From the NCBI GenBank assembly GCA_902779535.1, contig CACZBX010000015.1:1-42050 (forward strand): a stretch of 42,050 nt of DNA. The letters run 5' to 3'. Below the pieces are notes generated by a model, which was given only the letters and a program-made list of their open reading frames with translations, was not told the DNA's origin and did not search any database. Numbering within the stretch: the first letter of the stretch is position 1; each line of letters opens with the position of its first letter. Position numbers and translations under genes: made by a program. Of the stretch, positions 1 through 7,917 are shown piece after piece. Source of the stretch: an uncultured Bacteroidales bacterium. GTDB lineage: Bacteria; Bacteroidota; Bacteroidia; Bacteroidales; Bacteroidaceae.

Positions 1-827
1 AGGCGGTCGGTAGTACGAATCAGCACTTTGATGATATCGATATTTTTCCATTCGTTGAAACCGCCGATGTTATAGGTTTCTGCCACCTTTCCATGATGGA
101 AGATGGTATCAATTGCTCTGGCATGGTCCTCTACATAAAGCCAATCTCGGACATTTTCTCCCTTTCCATAGACAGGCAAAGGTTTGCGATGCCGTATGTT
201 GTTGATAAACAAAGGAATCAGCTTTTCAGGGAACTGATAAGGGCCGTAGTTGTTACTGCAATTTGTAACTATAGTTGGCATTCCGTAAGTGTCGTGGAAA
301 GCGCGAACAAAATGATCGCTACTAGCTTTGGATGCAGAGTATGGACTATGTGGATCATATTTTGTTTTTTCTGTGAATAGAGTATCATCAAAGTCCAATG
401 CTCCATATACTTCATCAGTGGAAATATGGTAAAAACGTTTTCCTTCATATCCTTCAGGTAGAGATTCCCAATAGTTCTTTGCTGCCTGTAGCAGGGATAA
501 TGTACCTAATACATTGGTCTGAGCGAAAGTGAAAGGGTCTTTAATTGAACGGTCAACATGACTCTCCGCCGCCAGATGAATGATTCCATCCACATGGTAG
601 GTTTTCATTAGTTCCATTATTTTCGGGAAGTCACATATGTCAGCCTTCACAAAGGTGTAGTTAGGCTTCTTCTCGATATCTTTTAGGTTGGCAAGGTTTC
701 CTGCATATGTCAACTTATCCAAATTGATGATGTGATACATCGGATAATTATTGACAAAGCGTCTGACAACATGGCTGCCGATAAAACCGGCTCCTCCGGT
801 AATAATGATTTTCTTCTTGTCTTCCAT
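1..827 (-). CDS. rfbB: dTDP-glucose 4,6-dehydratase (partial, C-terminus beyond window)
   Basis: This short-chain-dehydrogenase-family enzyme converts dTDP-glucose to dTDP-4-keto-6-deoxyglucose in cytosolic dTDP-rhamnose synthesis for surface polysaccharides. About 275 residues are visible. They include the NAD-binding GGAGFIG at residues 11-17, the family signature T137-D138-E139 in STDEVYG, and the YxxxK catalytic pair Y163/K167 in YSASK. AAESHVDRS and RDWLYVEDH are also typical of RfbB. The gene starts at the ATG on the complement of 825-827 and runs off the left edge, so the last 70-80 residues are missing. It lies 13 bp downstream of apbE and is probably last, or near last, in the minus-strand operon starting at 4650. 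Motifs make the identification firm. Confidence 0.95.
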   Translation of the reverse strand, partial: MEDKKKIIITGGAGFIGSHVVRRFVNNYPMYHIINLDKLTYAGNLANLKDIEKKPNYTFVKADICDFPKIMELMKTYHVDGIIHLAAESHVDRSIKDPFTFAQTNVLGTLSLLQAAKNYWESLPEGYEGKRFYHISTDEVYGALDFDDTLFTEKTKYDPHSPYSASKASSDHFVRAFHDTYGMPTIVTNCSNNYGPYQFPEKLIPLFINNIRHRKPLPVYGKGENVRDWLYVEDHARAIDTIFHHGKVAETYNIGGFNEWKNIDIIKVLIRTTDR

Positions 828-840
828 GACTCTTATTTTT

Positions 841-1875
841 TTATTGAATAATCCATTTCTTCATGCCATCTGTATAATAGGTCTCGAAGCCATCTCCTTC
901 ACTGGCACAGATGAAGTAGGCTTCTATTTCTGGGTGCCTTTGGCAAAAAGCCTTGGCAGAATCCAATCCCATCACCATAAAAGAGGTAGCATATGCATCC
1001 GCATGGGCACAATCTTTTGCCACAACTGTGGCTGAGAGAATGGAATGTTGTACAGGATATCCTGTACGCGGATCTATCGTGTGAGCATATCGTTTCCCAT
1101 CTTTATAGTAGAAATTTCGATAATTACCAGAAGTAGCTAACCCTTTGTTGCTGAGATGTAGAATCGTTTGTAAATCTTGACTGATGGATAAGGAATCTTC
1201 CACCGGCTTATTGATGCCAATTCGCCATGGCTTCATCTTTGGACTTTTCCCCTTCATCACTACTTCTCCACCAATGTTGACCATGTAATTCTTTACACCT
1301 TTTTTGTCGAGGAAACGAGCTACAACATCCACGCCAAATCCTTTAGCAATTGCACTGCAATCCAGCATGATGTTAGGATTTTCTTTTACAATTCGTGGTG
1401 TGTTGATATGATCCTCTCCAGATACTTCTAATTTAATCTTATTGAAACCAATCAGCGAACGAAGACTATCAATGGTTATGGAGTCTGGACGAATGTCGTG
1501 CTTGAATCCAAACCCCCATGCGTTAACCAACGGAGCAACAGTTATGTCAAAAGCTCCGTTTGTCTCAGAAGAGATGGCCTTTGCCAAATTGAAAACATAT
1601 GTAAACATCGTATCCAGAATGACAGGCTCGTTTTGGTTTACCTTTGTGATGACAGATTCTTTATTAAATGGAGATAGGGAAAAATCTACTTTCTTTAACT
1701 CGTTCTCGATTTCGGCTCTTAATTCTTCATGGCTTTGATAGGTTATCTGGTATATTGTTCCAAAGACCATACCATTGTCAGTCCTAAACTTAGGCTGAGA
1801 GCGTAAGATGAGGAAAGTTCCGATAATAAGGAATAAAAGGAACAATATCTGAAAGAATAATCTTTTCTTTTTCAT
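841..1875 (-). CDS. apbE: FAD:protein FMN transferase (ApbE family)
   Basis: This enzyme covalently attaches FMN from FAD to a Thr or Ser of extracytoplasmic flavoproteins such as the NqrB/NqrC and RnfD/RnfG subunits. The 344-residue protein starts with a basic N-terminus and one hydrophobic segment (about residues 6-25), so it is a membrane-anchored or exported protein facing the periplasm. ApbE landmarks in order are MVFGTIYQITY, a conserved FDITVAPLVNAWGFG block, the flavin-binding AKGFGVD, NIGGEV, HTIDPRTGYP, and the metal-binding ADAYATSFMVMG near the C-terminus. Length matches the family. It is sandwiched between mntP (5 bp gap) and rfbB (13 bp gap) and is probably co-transcribed with them. 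No flavoprotein target gene is visible nearby. Confidence 0.93.
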   Translation of the reverse strand: MKKKRLFFQILFLLFLIIGTFLILRSQPKFRTDNGMVFGTIYQITYQSHEELRAEIENELKKVDFSLSPFNKESVITKVNQNEPVILDTMFTYVFNLAKAISSETNGAFDITVAPLVNAWGFGFKHDIRPDSITIDSLRSLIGFNKIKLEVSGEDHINTPRIVKENPNIMLDCSAIAKGFGVDVVARFLDKKGVKNYMVNIGGEVVMKGKSPKMKPWRIGINKPVEDSLSISQDLQTILHLSNKGLATSGNYRNFYYKDGKRYAHTIDPRTGYPVQHSILSATVVAKDCAHADAYATSFMVMGLDSAKAFCQRHPEIEAYFICASEGDGFETYYTDGMKKWIIQ

Positions 1876-1880
1876 TATAA

Positions 1881-2456
1881 TTATATAAGGTGAAGATGTT
1901 CTACCAAAATCTTAACTCCAATGAGGATTAAAATTATACCTCCCCATAATTCCATATTCAACTTCATGTGCCGTCCGAAGTATGTCCCCAGAACGCTTCC
2001 CATAATTGAGAAAATGAAAGATACGATTCCAAATGCCCCAATCGGGTAGAGGATAGGTGCGAGTTGATGATATTCGCTCATAAAAGCAAGAGAAATTCCT
2101 ACAGCTAACGCATCGATACTGGTTGCAACAGCCAATAAAAGGATAATCTTCAAGCGTGTAGGGTTGAAGTGTCGTTCTTCTTCCTTGCTAAAATTCTCTT
2201 TTATCATATTTCCTCCAACCAATGCCAGTAAAGCAAATGCAATCCAATGGTCATAAGCTTCAATATAACCACTGAAACTATTGGCTCCAGCCCATCCGAT
2301 AAAAGCCATCATACCTTGGAATAAACCAAAAAAGAAAGCCATTGTAAGGAATGTCCTCCATACAAACTGCTTTAGGATTATTCCGCTAGTCATTGATACC
2401 GAGAAACAGTCAATGGCTAAACTGATAGCGATAAGCCAAATCTCTATAGTACTCAT
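1881..2456 (-). CDS. mntP: putative manganese efflux pump MntP
   Basis: The 191-residue inner-membrane protein belongs to the MntP (formerly DUF204) family, which exports Mn(II). It has about six hydrophobic segments. It carries the two family-defining repeated motifs with intramembrane aspartates: D16 in SLAIDCFSVS and D115 in ATSIDALAVG. A KEEERHFNPT hydrophilic loop (residues 91-100) separates the two three-helix halves, as expected for an internally duplicated transporter. The length matches the Escherichia coli protein. It lies in an operon, 13 bp after the DUF6048 gene and 5 bp before apbE. I saw no recognisable manganese riboswitch upstream, which fits expression from the distant operon promoter near 4686. 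Confidence 0.92.
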   Translation of the reverse strand: MSTIEIWLIAISLAIDCFSVSMTSGIILKQFVWRTFLTMAFFFGLFQGMMAFIGWAGANSFSGYIEAYDHWIAFALLALVGGNMIKENFSKEEERHFNPTRLKIILLLAVATSIDALAVGISLAFMSEYHQLAPILYPIGAFGIVSFIFSIMGSVLGTYFGRHMKLNMELWGGIILILIGVKILVEHLHLI

Positions 2457-2469
2457 AGTCTTACTTTAC

Positions 2470-3222
2470 CTAAAAAGGCAAATCATAAATTAAATTGTAA
2501 GCAAAACCAAAATTGGTTTTACCTCCTTTACCAAAACCTGGTATATAATGAGGTTCTGTATTTTCATTTTTCGTCATCTTCAAACGGGAATGGTATCGAA
2601 GTGACCATCCCATGTGAAAGCTTTTGAAAATGCGAGCTTTCAATCCCACCACAAGTTCAAACCATGTGACATTGCTTTTCACATCGTGGTAGTTAATGGG
2701 AATCTCCAAATCTTTCCAGTTGGGGTCAACTAAAGTAGGGGCATCATAATCATATTTCATAGGGGTGTACCCGATTCTACCTCCTACATAGATGTATCCA
2801 GGAAGATGAGGCTTTTTGTACATCATATTATAGTCCATTCCAACACGGGCATAAGGAGCAGCTGTCGAGAAATGGATTTGTGTATCCTCATTGGTTACAT
2901 CTATTTTCCCATATCCTATCTCGACAACAGGCATATACCTGTTCTTTAAGTTGGCTTGTACGCTGATTCCGCCATAGGTATAGTCACCACCAAATGCCTT
3001 GTTGAGCAAACCTGAGACGTCGGCTCCAATAGATAATCCCTGGAAGAAGACCACATTCTCTTTTTGTACTGCCTTCTCCTGAAGTTTCTTTTCCGCCTCT
3101 TCTTTCTCGACCTCAGATTTGAAACGGATCTTCCGTTCCTGTGCCTTCACCGGTAGAGAAAGTAGAAGGAAAATACTACTCAGCAATAGTATAATAGATA
3201 TGGAAGTTCGTTCGCTCTTCAT
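2470..3222 (-). CDS. DUF6048-type exported protein
   Basis: The 250-residue protein begins with an N-terminal signal peptide ending near PVKAQ. A charged, glutamate/lysine-rich segment follows (about residues 28-55), then a beta-strand-rich region with alternating hydrophobic residues and aromatics, such as GISVQANLKNRYMPVVEIGYG. That pattern suggests a small outer-membrane beta-barrel or periplasmic protein. It resembles Bacteroidales proteins labelled DUF6048, whose function is unknown. Its first 47 bp overlap the end of the upstream DUF6452-like lipoprotein gene in another frame, which suggests translational coupling. The two families commonly sit side by side, and that adjacency supports the assignment. 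I cannot give a biochemical role. Confidence 0.75.
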   Translation of the reverse strand: MKSERTSISIILLLSSIFLLLSLPVKAQERKIRFKSEVEKEEAEKKLQEKAVQKENVVFFQGLSIGADVSGLLNKAFGGDYTYGGISVQANLKNRYMPVVEIGYGKIDVTNEDTQIHFSTAAPYARVGMDYNMMYKKPHLPGYIYVGGRIGYTPMKYDYDAPTLVDPNWKDLEIPINYHDVKSNVTWFELVVGLKARIFKSFHMGWSLRYHSRLKMTKNENTEPHYIPGFGKGGKTNFGFAYNLIYDLPF

Positions 3223-3679
3223 TGGTTATTTCTTTATTTACAATCACAATGGAATCAAGTGCATTCGTGGTGTACTGAATATCTTCAATCTCATGAAACA
3301 TCAGAACTCCACATTCAATTTCGCTGACAAAAGGAATAGGCCGATGGGTTACTTCTATCTTGTCCATCAGCAGATCTGTATAATGAATGATGTATGTCGT
3401 TTTTGTTGAGTAACTGAGTGGTAACGATAAGCTATTGATATTACTGATAGCATTGTAAATCGTGTCATACTCAATACTATCGCGTATCATAGTTGAAGCC
3501 GATACCGTAATCTCGCTTGTCAATGCAAGTGGTTGGTGCATATCGCTGCTCAAAAAGTCGAAATGTGCCGCTGGAACAGTTTCCAATGCACAGTTACTTT
3601 CGCTGCAGCTATTCAGCCCTAATGATATAGCTATGGTGAATAGGAACAATATGAAAGAAATAGTTTTTTTCATGTTCAT
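3176..3679 (-). CDS. DUF6452-type lipoprotein
   Basis: The 167-residue product has a lipoprotein signal peptide (MNMKKTISF..., then LGLNSC). The lipobox cysteine is near residue 25, followed by a second cysteine pair in SESNCALE, so it should be a periplasm-facing lipoprotein. The mature part is short, beta-rich and threonine/serine-rich. The pairing with the DUF6048-like gene, which it overlaps by 47 bp, is the main reason for calling it DUF6452. Its start overlaps the stop of the upstream glycosyltransferase gene by four bases (ATGA), a classical translational-coupling arrangement. Function is unknown; co-occurrence with an envelope beta-rich protein and a glycosyltransferase suggests envelope biogenesis, which is inference. 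Confidence 0.72.
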   Translation of the reverse strand: MNMKKTISFILFLFTIAISLGLNSCSESNCALETVPAAHFDFLSSDMHQPLALTSEITVSASTMIRDSIEYDTIYNAISNINSLSLPLSYSTKTTYIIHYTDLLMDKIEVTHRPIPFVSEIECGVLMFHEIEDIQYTTNALDSIVIVNKEITNEERTNFHIYYTIAE

Positions 3680-4650
3680 AGTTCCTTTTCAATGTTGTAA
3701 TTATTTCTATCCGGTGAATGTCTGACCAGTAATTCTCCTAAGAATCCGGCAACAAACAATTGGGTACCTAAAATCATTAAGGTAAGGGATAAATAGAAAT
3801 ATGGTGAGTTTGTCACCAGAATAGCAGGAATACCATTAGCCAATGCCCATAACTTGTGAGCACCAATGCCAAATGCCATAATAAAACCAAAAATAAACAT
3901 CAGTGAACCCAAGAAACCGAAGATGTGCATGGGCTTAACACCAAAGGTAGAAAGAAACCATAACGTTATCAAGTCGAGATAACCATTAAAAAAACGGTTC
4001 AGACCACCAAACTTGGTCTTGCCATATTTGCGTGCCTGATGATGAACCACCTTTTCGCCAATTTTAGAGAAACCAGCGTTCTTCGCTAAATAAGGAATAT
4101 ATCTGTGCATTTCTCCAAAAACTTCAATGTTCTTGACGACCTCTTTCCGATAGGCTTTCAATCCGCAATTGAAATCATGCAGATTGTGAATGCCTGAAAC
4201 TCTTCGTGCAGTAGCATTGAACAGCTTGGTTGGAAGAGTTTTCGACAATGGGTCATATCGTTTTTGCTTGTATCCTGACACCAAATCATACCGGTCTTCC
4301 GTAATCATTCGGTAAAGTTCAGGGATTTCATCCGGACTATCTTGCAGATCAGCGTCCATGGTGATGACAACATCTCCCATTGCCCTTTTGAATCCACAAT
4401 ATAATGCAGGGGATTTCCCATAGTTTCGACGAAACTTAATACCTTTTGCTTGCGGATATGTGGCATGTAGTTCCTCAATAATAGACCAAGACTGATCTGT
4501 GCTGCCATCATTGATGAACAGCACTTCGTAAGTGAACTGATGCTCATCCATGACACGCTTAATCCATAAGAATAATTCTTTAATGGATTCCTGTTCATTG
4601 AAGAGAGGGACCACAACAGATATGTTTAATGTAGAATGGTTGTCTTCCAT
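3676..4650 (-). CDS. GT2 family glycosyltransferase with two C-terminal membrane helices
   Basis: The 324-residue protein resembles undecaprenyl-phosphate glycosyltransferases (ArnC/DPM1-like, GT2 fold). It would transfer a sugar from a nucleotide donor to a polyprenyl phosphate on the inner leaflet of the cytoplasmic membrane. Visible features are an N-terminal SVVVPLFNEQ Rossmann strand, FINDGSTD, the DxD metal/nucleotide site D99-A-D101 in TMDADLQD, and two hydrophobic hairpin helices (about residues 238-262 and 284-309). The ATG sits about 27 bp after a good -7 element (TAACTTTG on the complement of 4679-4686), so this is the first gene of the minus-strand operon. The sugar it handles cannot be told from sequence. 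Confidence 0.88.
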   Translation of the reverse strand: MEDNHSTLNISVVVPLFNEQESIKELFLWIKRVMDEHQFTYEVLFINDGSTDQSWSIIEELHATYPQAKGIKFRRNYGKSPALYCGFKRAMGDVVITMDADLQDSPDEIPELYRMITEDRYDLVSGYKQKRYDPLSKTLPTKLFNATARRVSGIHNLHDFNCGLKAYRKEVVKNIEVFGEMHRYIPYLAKNAGFSKIGEKVVHHQARKYGKTKFGGLNRFFNGYLDLITLWFLSTFGVKPMHIFGFLGSLMFIFGFIMAFGIGAHKLWALANGIPAILVTNSPYFYLSLTLMILGTQLFVAGFLGELLVRHSPDRNNYNIEKEL

Positions 4651-4678
4651 TTTGTCTGAAATATAATGTTCTAAAAGG

Positions 4679-4686
4679 CAAAGTTA
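4679..4686 (-). promoter_or_regulatory. predicted -7 element of the glycosyltransferase-rfbB operon
   Basis: On the minus strand the bases read TAACTTTG followed by CC, an exact TAnnTTTG Bacteroidetes -7 element. I saw no good TTTG -33 box at the usual distance. Transcription would begin near 4672 and leave a leader of roughly 20 nt before the ATG at 4650. Confidence 0.6.
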
Positions 4687-4768
4687 GTTCTTTTCATGGA
4701 ATACGCCTCTATTTTCATGTTTAAAAATAAAACTTTGTGTTAAAATGGGAAAAAAACAATCGAAAAGG

Positions 4769-4799
4769 TTGTTTTATAAATTTAATTACCTACCTTTGC
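4769..4799 (+). promoter_or_regulatory. promoter of the SRP RNA/tRNA-Thr transcript
   Basis: A -33 TTG at 4769-4771 and a -7 TACCTTTGC at 4791-4799 are separated by 19 bp, which matches Bacteroidetes sigma-ABfr spacing. The predicted start near 4805 lies just upstream of the terminal SRP RNA helix. Confidence 0.7.
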
Positions 4800-4811
4800 A
4801 CACGCTAAAAA

Positions 4812-4910
4812 TGGGTAAGTCCTATACGGCCAGCTCCCTGTGAACTCCTCCAGGGCTTGACCGCAGCAAAGGTAGCAGGTCGTAGCGGCGCGATATAGTT
4901 AGCTTACCCA
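4812..4910 (+). ncRNA. ffs: bacterial signal recognition particle RNA (small SRP RNA, 4.5S type)
   Basis: This is the RNA scaffold of the signal recognition particle that binds Ffh and targets membrane proteins co-translationally. A perfect 8-bp terminal helix joins 4812-4819 to 4903-4910. A second pairing joins 4822-4826 to 4894-4898, and GCC 4829-4831 pairs with GGC 4887-4889. The helix-8 region carries the hallmark CCAGG on the 5' side and GCAGCA followed by AAGGTAGCAGG on the 3' side. The apical loop reads UUGACC flanked by GC pairs instead of the textbook GGAA tetraloop. The length of about 99 nt fits small SRP RNAs. Three bases separate it from the downstream tRNA, so the two are one transcript. 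Confidence 0.85.
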
Positions 4911-4913
4911 CCC

Positions 4914-4987
4914 GCCTCTTTAGCTCAGTTGGCCAGAGCACGTGATTTGTAATCTCGGGGTCGTTGGTTCGAATCCGACAAGAGGCT
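4914..4987 (+). tRNA. tRNA-Thr (anticodon UGU)
   Basis: A complete cloverleaf can be folded. The acceptor arm is GCCTCTT (4914-4920) with AAGAGGC (4980-4986) and discriminator T4987. The D-arm is GCTC/GAGC, the anticodon loop TTTGTAA has UGU at 4948-4950, and the T-arm contains GGTTCGAATCC. The anticodon stem CGTGA/TCTCG contains one U·U mismatch. CCA is not encoded, as is usual in Bacteroidetes, so it must be added by nucleotidyltransferase. The 5' end lies three bases after the SRP RNA, so RNase P cleavage here would also define the SRP RNA 3' region. Confidence 0.97.
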
Positions 4988-4990
4988 CAG

Positions 4991-5022
4991 AAGGAATAGA
5001 GTTTGTTCTATTCCTTTTCTTT
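4991..5022 (+). terminator. Rho-independent terminator of the SRP RNA/tRNA-Thr unit
   Basis: A perfect 10-bp stem pairs 4991-5000 with 5007-5016 around the 6-nt loop GTTTGT, and a T-rich tail (interrupted by C) follows. It starts four bases after the tRNA discriminator. Confidence 0.85.
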
Positions 5023-5107
5023 TTCTCCCATTGGTTTGACACGAATAAAAAGAAAAATATCCGTTCGATTTTTCTTTAAACATAACGAAAATCCCAAAGG
5101 TTTTTCC

Positions 5108-5116
5108 TAATTTTGC
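5108..5116 (+). promoter_or_regulatory. -7 promoter element of the PurF-like gene
   Basis: The sequence TAATTTTGC matches TAnnTTTGC. It overlaps an alternative in-frame ATG region beginning at 5113, so that upstream start cannot lie on the mRNA. This fixes the real start at the ATG at 5140, with a leader of about 20 nt. Confidence 0.65.
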
Positions 5117-5139
5117 ACATCATTAAAAAAGAGAAAAAA

Positions 5140-6546
5140 ATGGGCGGTTTTTTTGGAGCAGTTAAGAAGTCTGCATGTATAGCTGATGTGTTTTATGGTA
5201 CCGACTATAACTCACATCTGGGAACAAAACGTGGTGGTATGGCAACGTATGCCAAGGAAAAAGGGTTCATGCGTTCCATTCACAATCTGGAAAGTTCCTA
5301 TTTCCGTACAAAATTCGAGGATGAATTATCGGAGTTTAAAGGGAATGCCGGCATTGGCATCATCAGCGATACGGATCCTCAGCCCATCGTCATAAACTCT
5401 CGCATCGGTAAATTTGCCATTGTCACTGTAGCTAAAATCAATAATATTAAGGAATTGGAGGAAGATCTGTTGACCCAGAATCAACATTTCTCTGAGATGA
5501 GCCTGAATGTGACCAACCAAACAGAATTGGTAGCTTTGCTGATTACTCAGGGCAAAGATTTTGTTGATGGCATTGAGCAGGTTTTTAATTCCATTAAGGG
5601 ATCATGCTCCATGTTGCTTCTGACCGAAAACGGTATTATTGCTGCACGTGATAAATGGGGACGCACCCCGATTATCGTGGGTAAGAACGATGATGGCTAT
5701 GCTGTTACAAGCGAATCCTCCAGTTTGCCGAATTTGGGCTATCAAATCGAGAGATATATTGGGCCCGGTGAAATCATTCGTATTCATGAGGATCGGATAG
5801 AACAATTACGTAAACCAAACGAGAAGATGCAAATCTGCTCGTTCCTTTGGGTTTATTATGGGTTCCCAACCTCAAATTATGAGAACATTAATGTGGAATA
5901 TGTTCGAAATAAGATAGGAGAGAAAGTTGCTGAGAATGATGATGTAGAAATAGATGCAGCTTGTGGAATCCCTGATTCAGGCGTTGGAATGGCTTTGGGC
6001 TATGCTGAAGAAAAGCGTGTGCCATACCTGCGGTCTATTTCTAAGTACACACCGACTTGGCCTCGAAGCTTTATGCCTTCTAACCAGGAAATGCGTTCGT
6101 TGGTCGCTAAGATGAAGTTGATTCCGAACAACTCTATCCTAAAAGGAAAGCGTTTTGTGTTCTGTGACGACTCCATTGTTCGTGGAACGCAATTGCGTGA
6201 CAATGTCAAGATGTTGTATGAAGGTGGTGCAAAGGAAGTTCATGTCCGTATCTCTTGTCCGCCACTGATTTATGGCTGTCCGTTTGTTGGCTTCACCAGG
6301 CAGAAGAGCCCGATGGAGCTGTTGACCCGCCGTATTATAAAGGAGTTTGAAGGTGATGAGAACAAGAACCTGGAAAAATATACGACGACTGGAACGCCGG
6401 AATACAATGCTCTGGTAGAGAAGATTCGTGAGCATTTCCAGATTGATTCTCTGAAATTCAATACGATAGAAAATCTGATCGAGGCAATCGGCTTGCCTAA
6501 ATGCAAGGTATGTACACATTGTTTCGACGGCTCAAGTTGTTTCTAA
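5140..6546 (+). CDS. PurF-like amidophosphoribosyltransferase paralogue lacking the N-terminal catalytic cysteine
   Basis: The 468-residue protein is homologous throughout to glutamine PRPP amidotransferase, the first enzyme of purine synthesis. It has an Ntn-type N-terminal glutaminase-like half and a C-terminal type I phosphoribosyltransferase half, with VPDSGV-like IPDSGVGMALGYA and the PRPP loop CDDSIVRGTQ. The four cysteines at positions equivalent to the Bacillus-type 4Fe-4S ligands appear conserved: C233, C380 (in YGCPF), C458 and C461 (CTHC). However, it starts MGGFFG, whereas active enzymes expose Cys1 in (M)CGIFG after processing, so glutamine hydrolysis by the usual mechanism should be impossible. 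It could use ammonia, partner with another glutaminase, or be regulatory. The start at 5140 is set by the promoter; an ATG at 5113 overlaps the -7 box. Confidence 0.85.
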   Translation: MGGFFGAVKKSACIADVFYGTDYNSHLGTKRGGMATYAKEKGFMRSIHNLESSYFRTKFEDELSEFKGNAGIGIISDTDPQPIVINSRIGKFAIVTVAKINNIKELEEDLLTQNQHFSEMSLNVTNQTELVALLITQGKDFVDGIEQVFNSIKGSCSMLLLTENGIIAARDKWGRTPIIVGKNDDGYAVTSESSSLPNLGYQIERYIGPGEIIRIHEDRIEQLRKPNEKMQICSFLWVYYGFPTSNYENINVEYVRNKIGEKVAENDDVEIDAACGIPDSGVGMALGYAEEKRVPYLRSISKYTPTWPRSFMPSNQEMRSLVAKMKLIPNNSILKGKRFVFCDDSIVRGTQLRDNVKMLYEGGAKEVHVRISCPPLIYGCPFVGFTRQKSPMELLTRRIIKEFEGDENKNLEKYTTTGTPEYNALVEKIREHFQIDSLKFNTIENLIEAIGLPKCKVCTHCFDGSSCF

Positions 6547-6601
6547 GCAGAATCACTTGATGCATGAGTAAGGGATAGATAGAAAACCGTTCTATATACA
6601 A

Positions 6602-6640
6602 AAAAGAGCAATGAATTCTTTGGAAATTCATTGCTCTTTT
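6602..6640 (+). terminator. terminator of the PurF-like gene
   Basis: A perfect 15-bp inverted repeat pairs 6602-6616 with 6626-6640 and ends in a TTTT run. The loop (6617-6625) contains the TTTG that serves as the -33 box of the next promoter, so terminator and promoter are superimposed. It is also A-rich on the 5' side, so it could work in both directions. Confidence 0.8.
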
Positions 6641-6650
6641 GTTACTTTTG
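6619..6650 (+). promoter_or_regulatory. promoter of pepT-gcvT
   Basis: TTTG at 6619-6622 and TACTTTTG at 6643-6650 are 20 bp apart, which matches the Bacteroidetes -33/-7 pattern. The predicted start near 6656 leaves a leader of about 16 nt before the ATG at 6672. The upstream in-frame ATG at 6639 lies inside the promoter and is excluded. Confidence 0.65.
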
Positions 6651-6671
6651 AGCCGTAACATAAAATCATGT

Positions 6672-7895
6672 ATGATGGATTTAGTTGAACGCTTTTTGAA
6701 ATATGTGAGTTTCGACACTCAGTCGGATGAAAACTCGAAAACTACTCCGAGCAGCCCGAAACAAATGGTGTTTGCAAAGTATCTGCAAGGTGAACTGACA
6801 ACACTCGGATTTGAGGGTGTAGATTTGGATGAGCATGGATACTTATATGCAACCTTGCCGGCCAATACCGAAAAGGCCGTACCTGTTATCGGCTTTATCG
6901 CTCACATGGATACTTCTCCTGATATGAGCGGAGCGAATGTAACTCCACGTATCGTCTCAAAGTATGACGGTTCAGACATTGTTTTGAATGAAGCTGATGG
7001 GATTATTCTTTCTCCTCGTCAGTATCCGGAACTCTTGAAACATCAGGGAGAGGACCTGATTGTTACGAACGGTCATTCTCTTTTGGGCGCAGACGATAAG
7101 GCGGGTATTGCAGAGATTGTTTCTGCCATGGTCTATCTGAAGGAACATCCCGAAATTAAACATGGAAAGATCCGGGTAGCTTTCAATCCGGATGAAGAGA
7201 TAGGGATGGGAGCTCATAAATTTGATGTTCAGAAGTTTGGATGCGAGTTCGCCTATACCATGGACGGTGGAGAAGTCGGAGAGTTAGAGTATGAGAACTT
7301 TAACGCTGCATCTGCCAAAATACATGTGAAAGGAGTCAATGTACATCCGGGAACGGCAAAGAACAAGATGATCAACTCCATGCGTGTCGCTAATGAGTTT
7401 ATTTCACTTATGCCGAAAAGTGAGGTCCCTGAGTGTACAGAAGGATACGAAGGCTTCTATCATTTGATTGGCATGAAGGGAGAGGTGGAAAATACGACAT
7501 TGAACTATATTATCCGTGATCATGACCGCTCCATCTTTGAACAGCGGAAGCAGAATATGTTGGCATGGGCTGAACAGTTGAACGAAAAGTATGGCAAAGG
7601 AACCGTTTCTGTTGAGTTGAAAGACCAATATTATAATATGCGTGAGAAGGTAGAACCAGTGAAACACATCATTGATATCGCTTTCAAAGCGATGGAGGAG
7701 GCTGGCGTTACGCCGGTTATTCATGCTATTCGCGGTGGCACCGATGGCGCACAACTTTCATTTAAAGGACTTCCCTGTCCAAATATCTTCGCCGGAGGCA
7801 TGAATATGCACGGACGCTTTGAATATGTTCCTATCCAGTCCATGGAAAAGGCGAAGAACGTTATCATCAAGATATGTGAAATAGTAGCAAGATAA
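6672..7895 (+). CDS. pepT: peptidase T (tripeptide aminopeptidase)
   Basis: This cytoplasmic M20B metalloaminopeptidase releases the N-terminal residue from tripeptides. The 407-residue protein opens with [20 protein letters not shown], which aligns naturally with known PepT N-termini. Two tandem ATGs (6672, 6675) are possible starts. Di-zinc ligand motifs are visible in order: HMDTSPD, GADDKAG, and the EE pair in [10 protein letters not shown]. The C-terminal [19 protein letters not shown] block is also typical of PepT. Length agrees with the usual 405-410 residues. gcvT follows after 22 bp without a promoter or terminator, so the two are probably co-transcribed. Confidence 0.95.
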   Translation: MMDLVERFLKYVSFDTQSDENSKTTPSSPKQMVFAKYLQGELTTLGFEGVDLDEHGYLYATLPANTEKAVPVIGFIAHMDTSPDMSGANVTPRIVSKYDGSDIVLNEADGIILSPRQYPELLKHQGEDLIVTNGHSLLGADDKAGIAEIVSAMVYLKEHPEIKHGKIRVAFNPDEEIGMGAHKFDVQKFGCEFAYTMDGGEVGELEYENFNAASAKIHVKGVNVHPGTAKNKMINSMRVANEFISLMPKSEVPECTEGYEGFYHLIGMKGEVENTTLNYIIRDHDRSIFEQRKQNMLAWAEQLNEKYGKGTVSVELKDQYYNMREKVEPVKHIIDIAFKAMEEAGVTPVIHAIRGGTDGAQLSFKGLPCPNIFAGGMNMHGRFEYVPIQSMEKAKNVIIKICEIVAR

Positions 7896-7917
7896 TATTA
7901 ACCTTAAGTTTTTAGAA

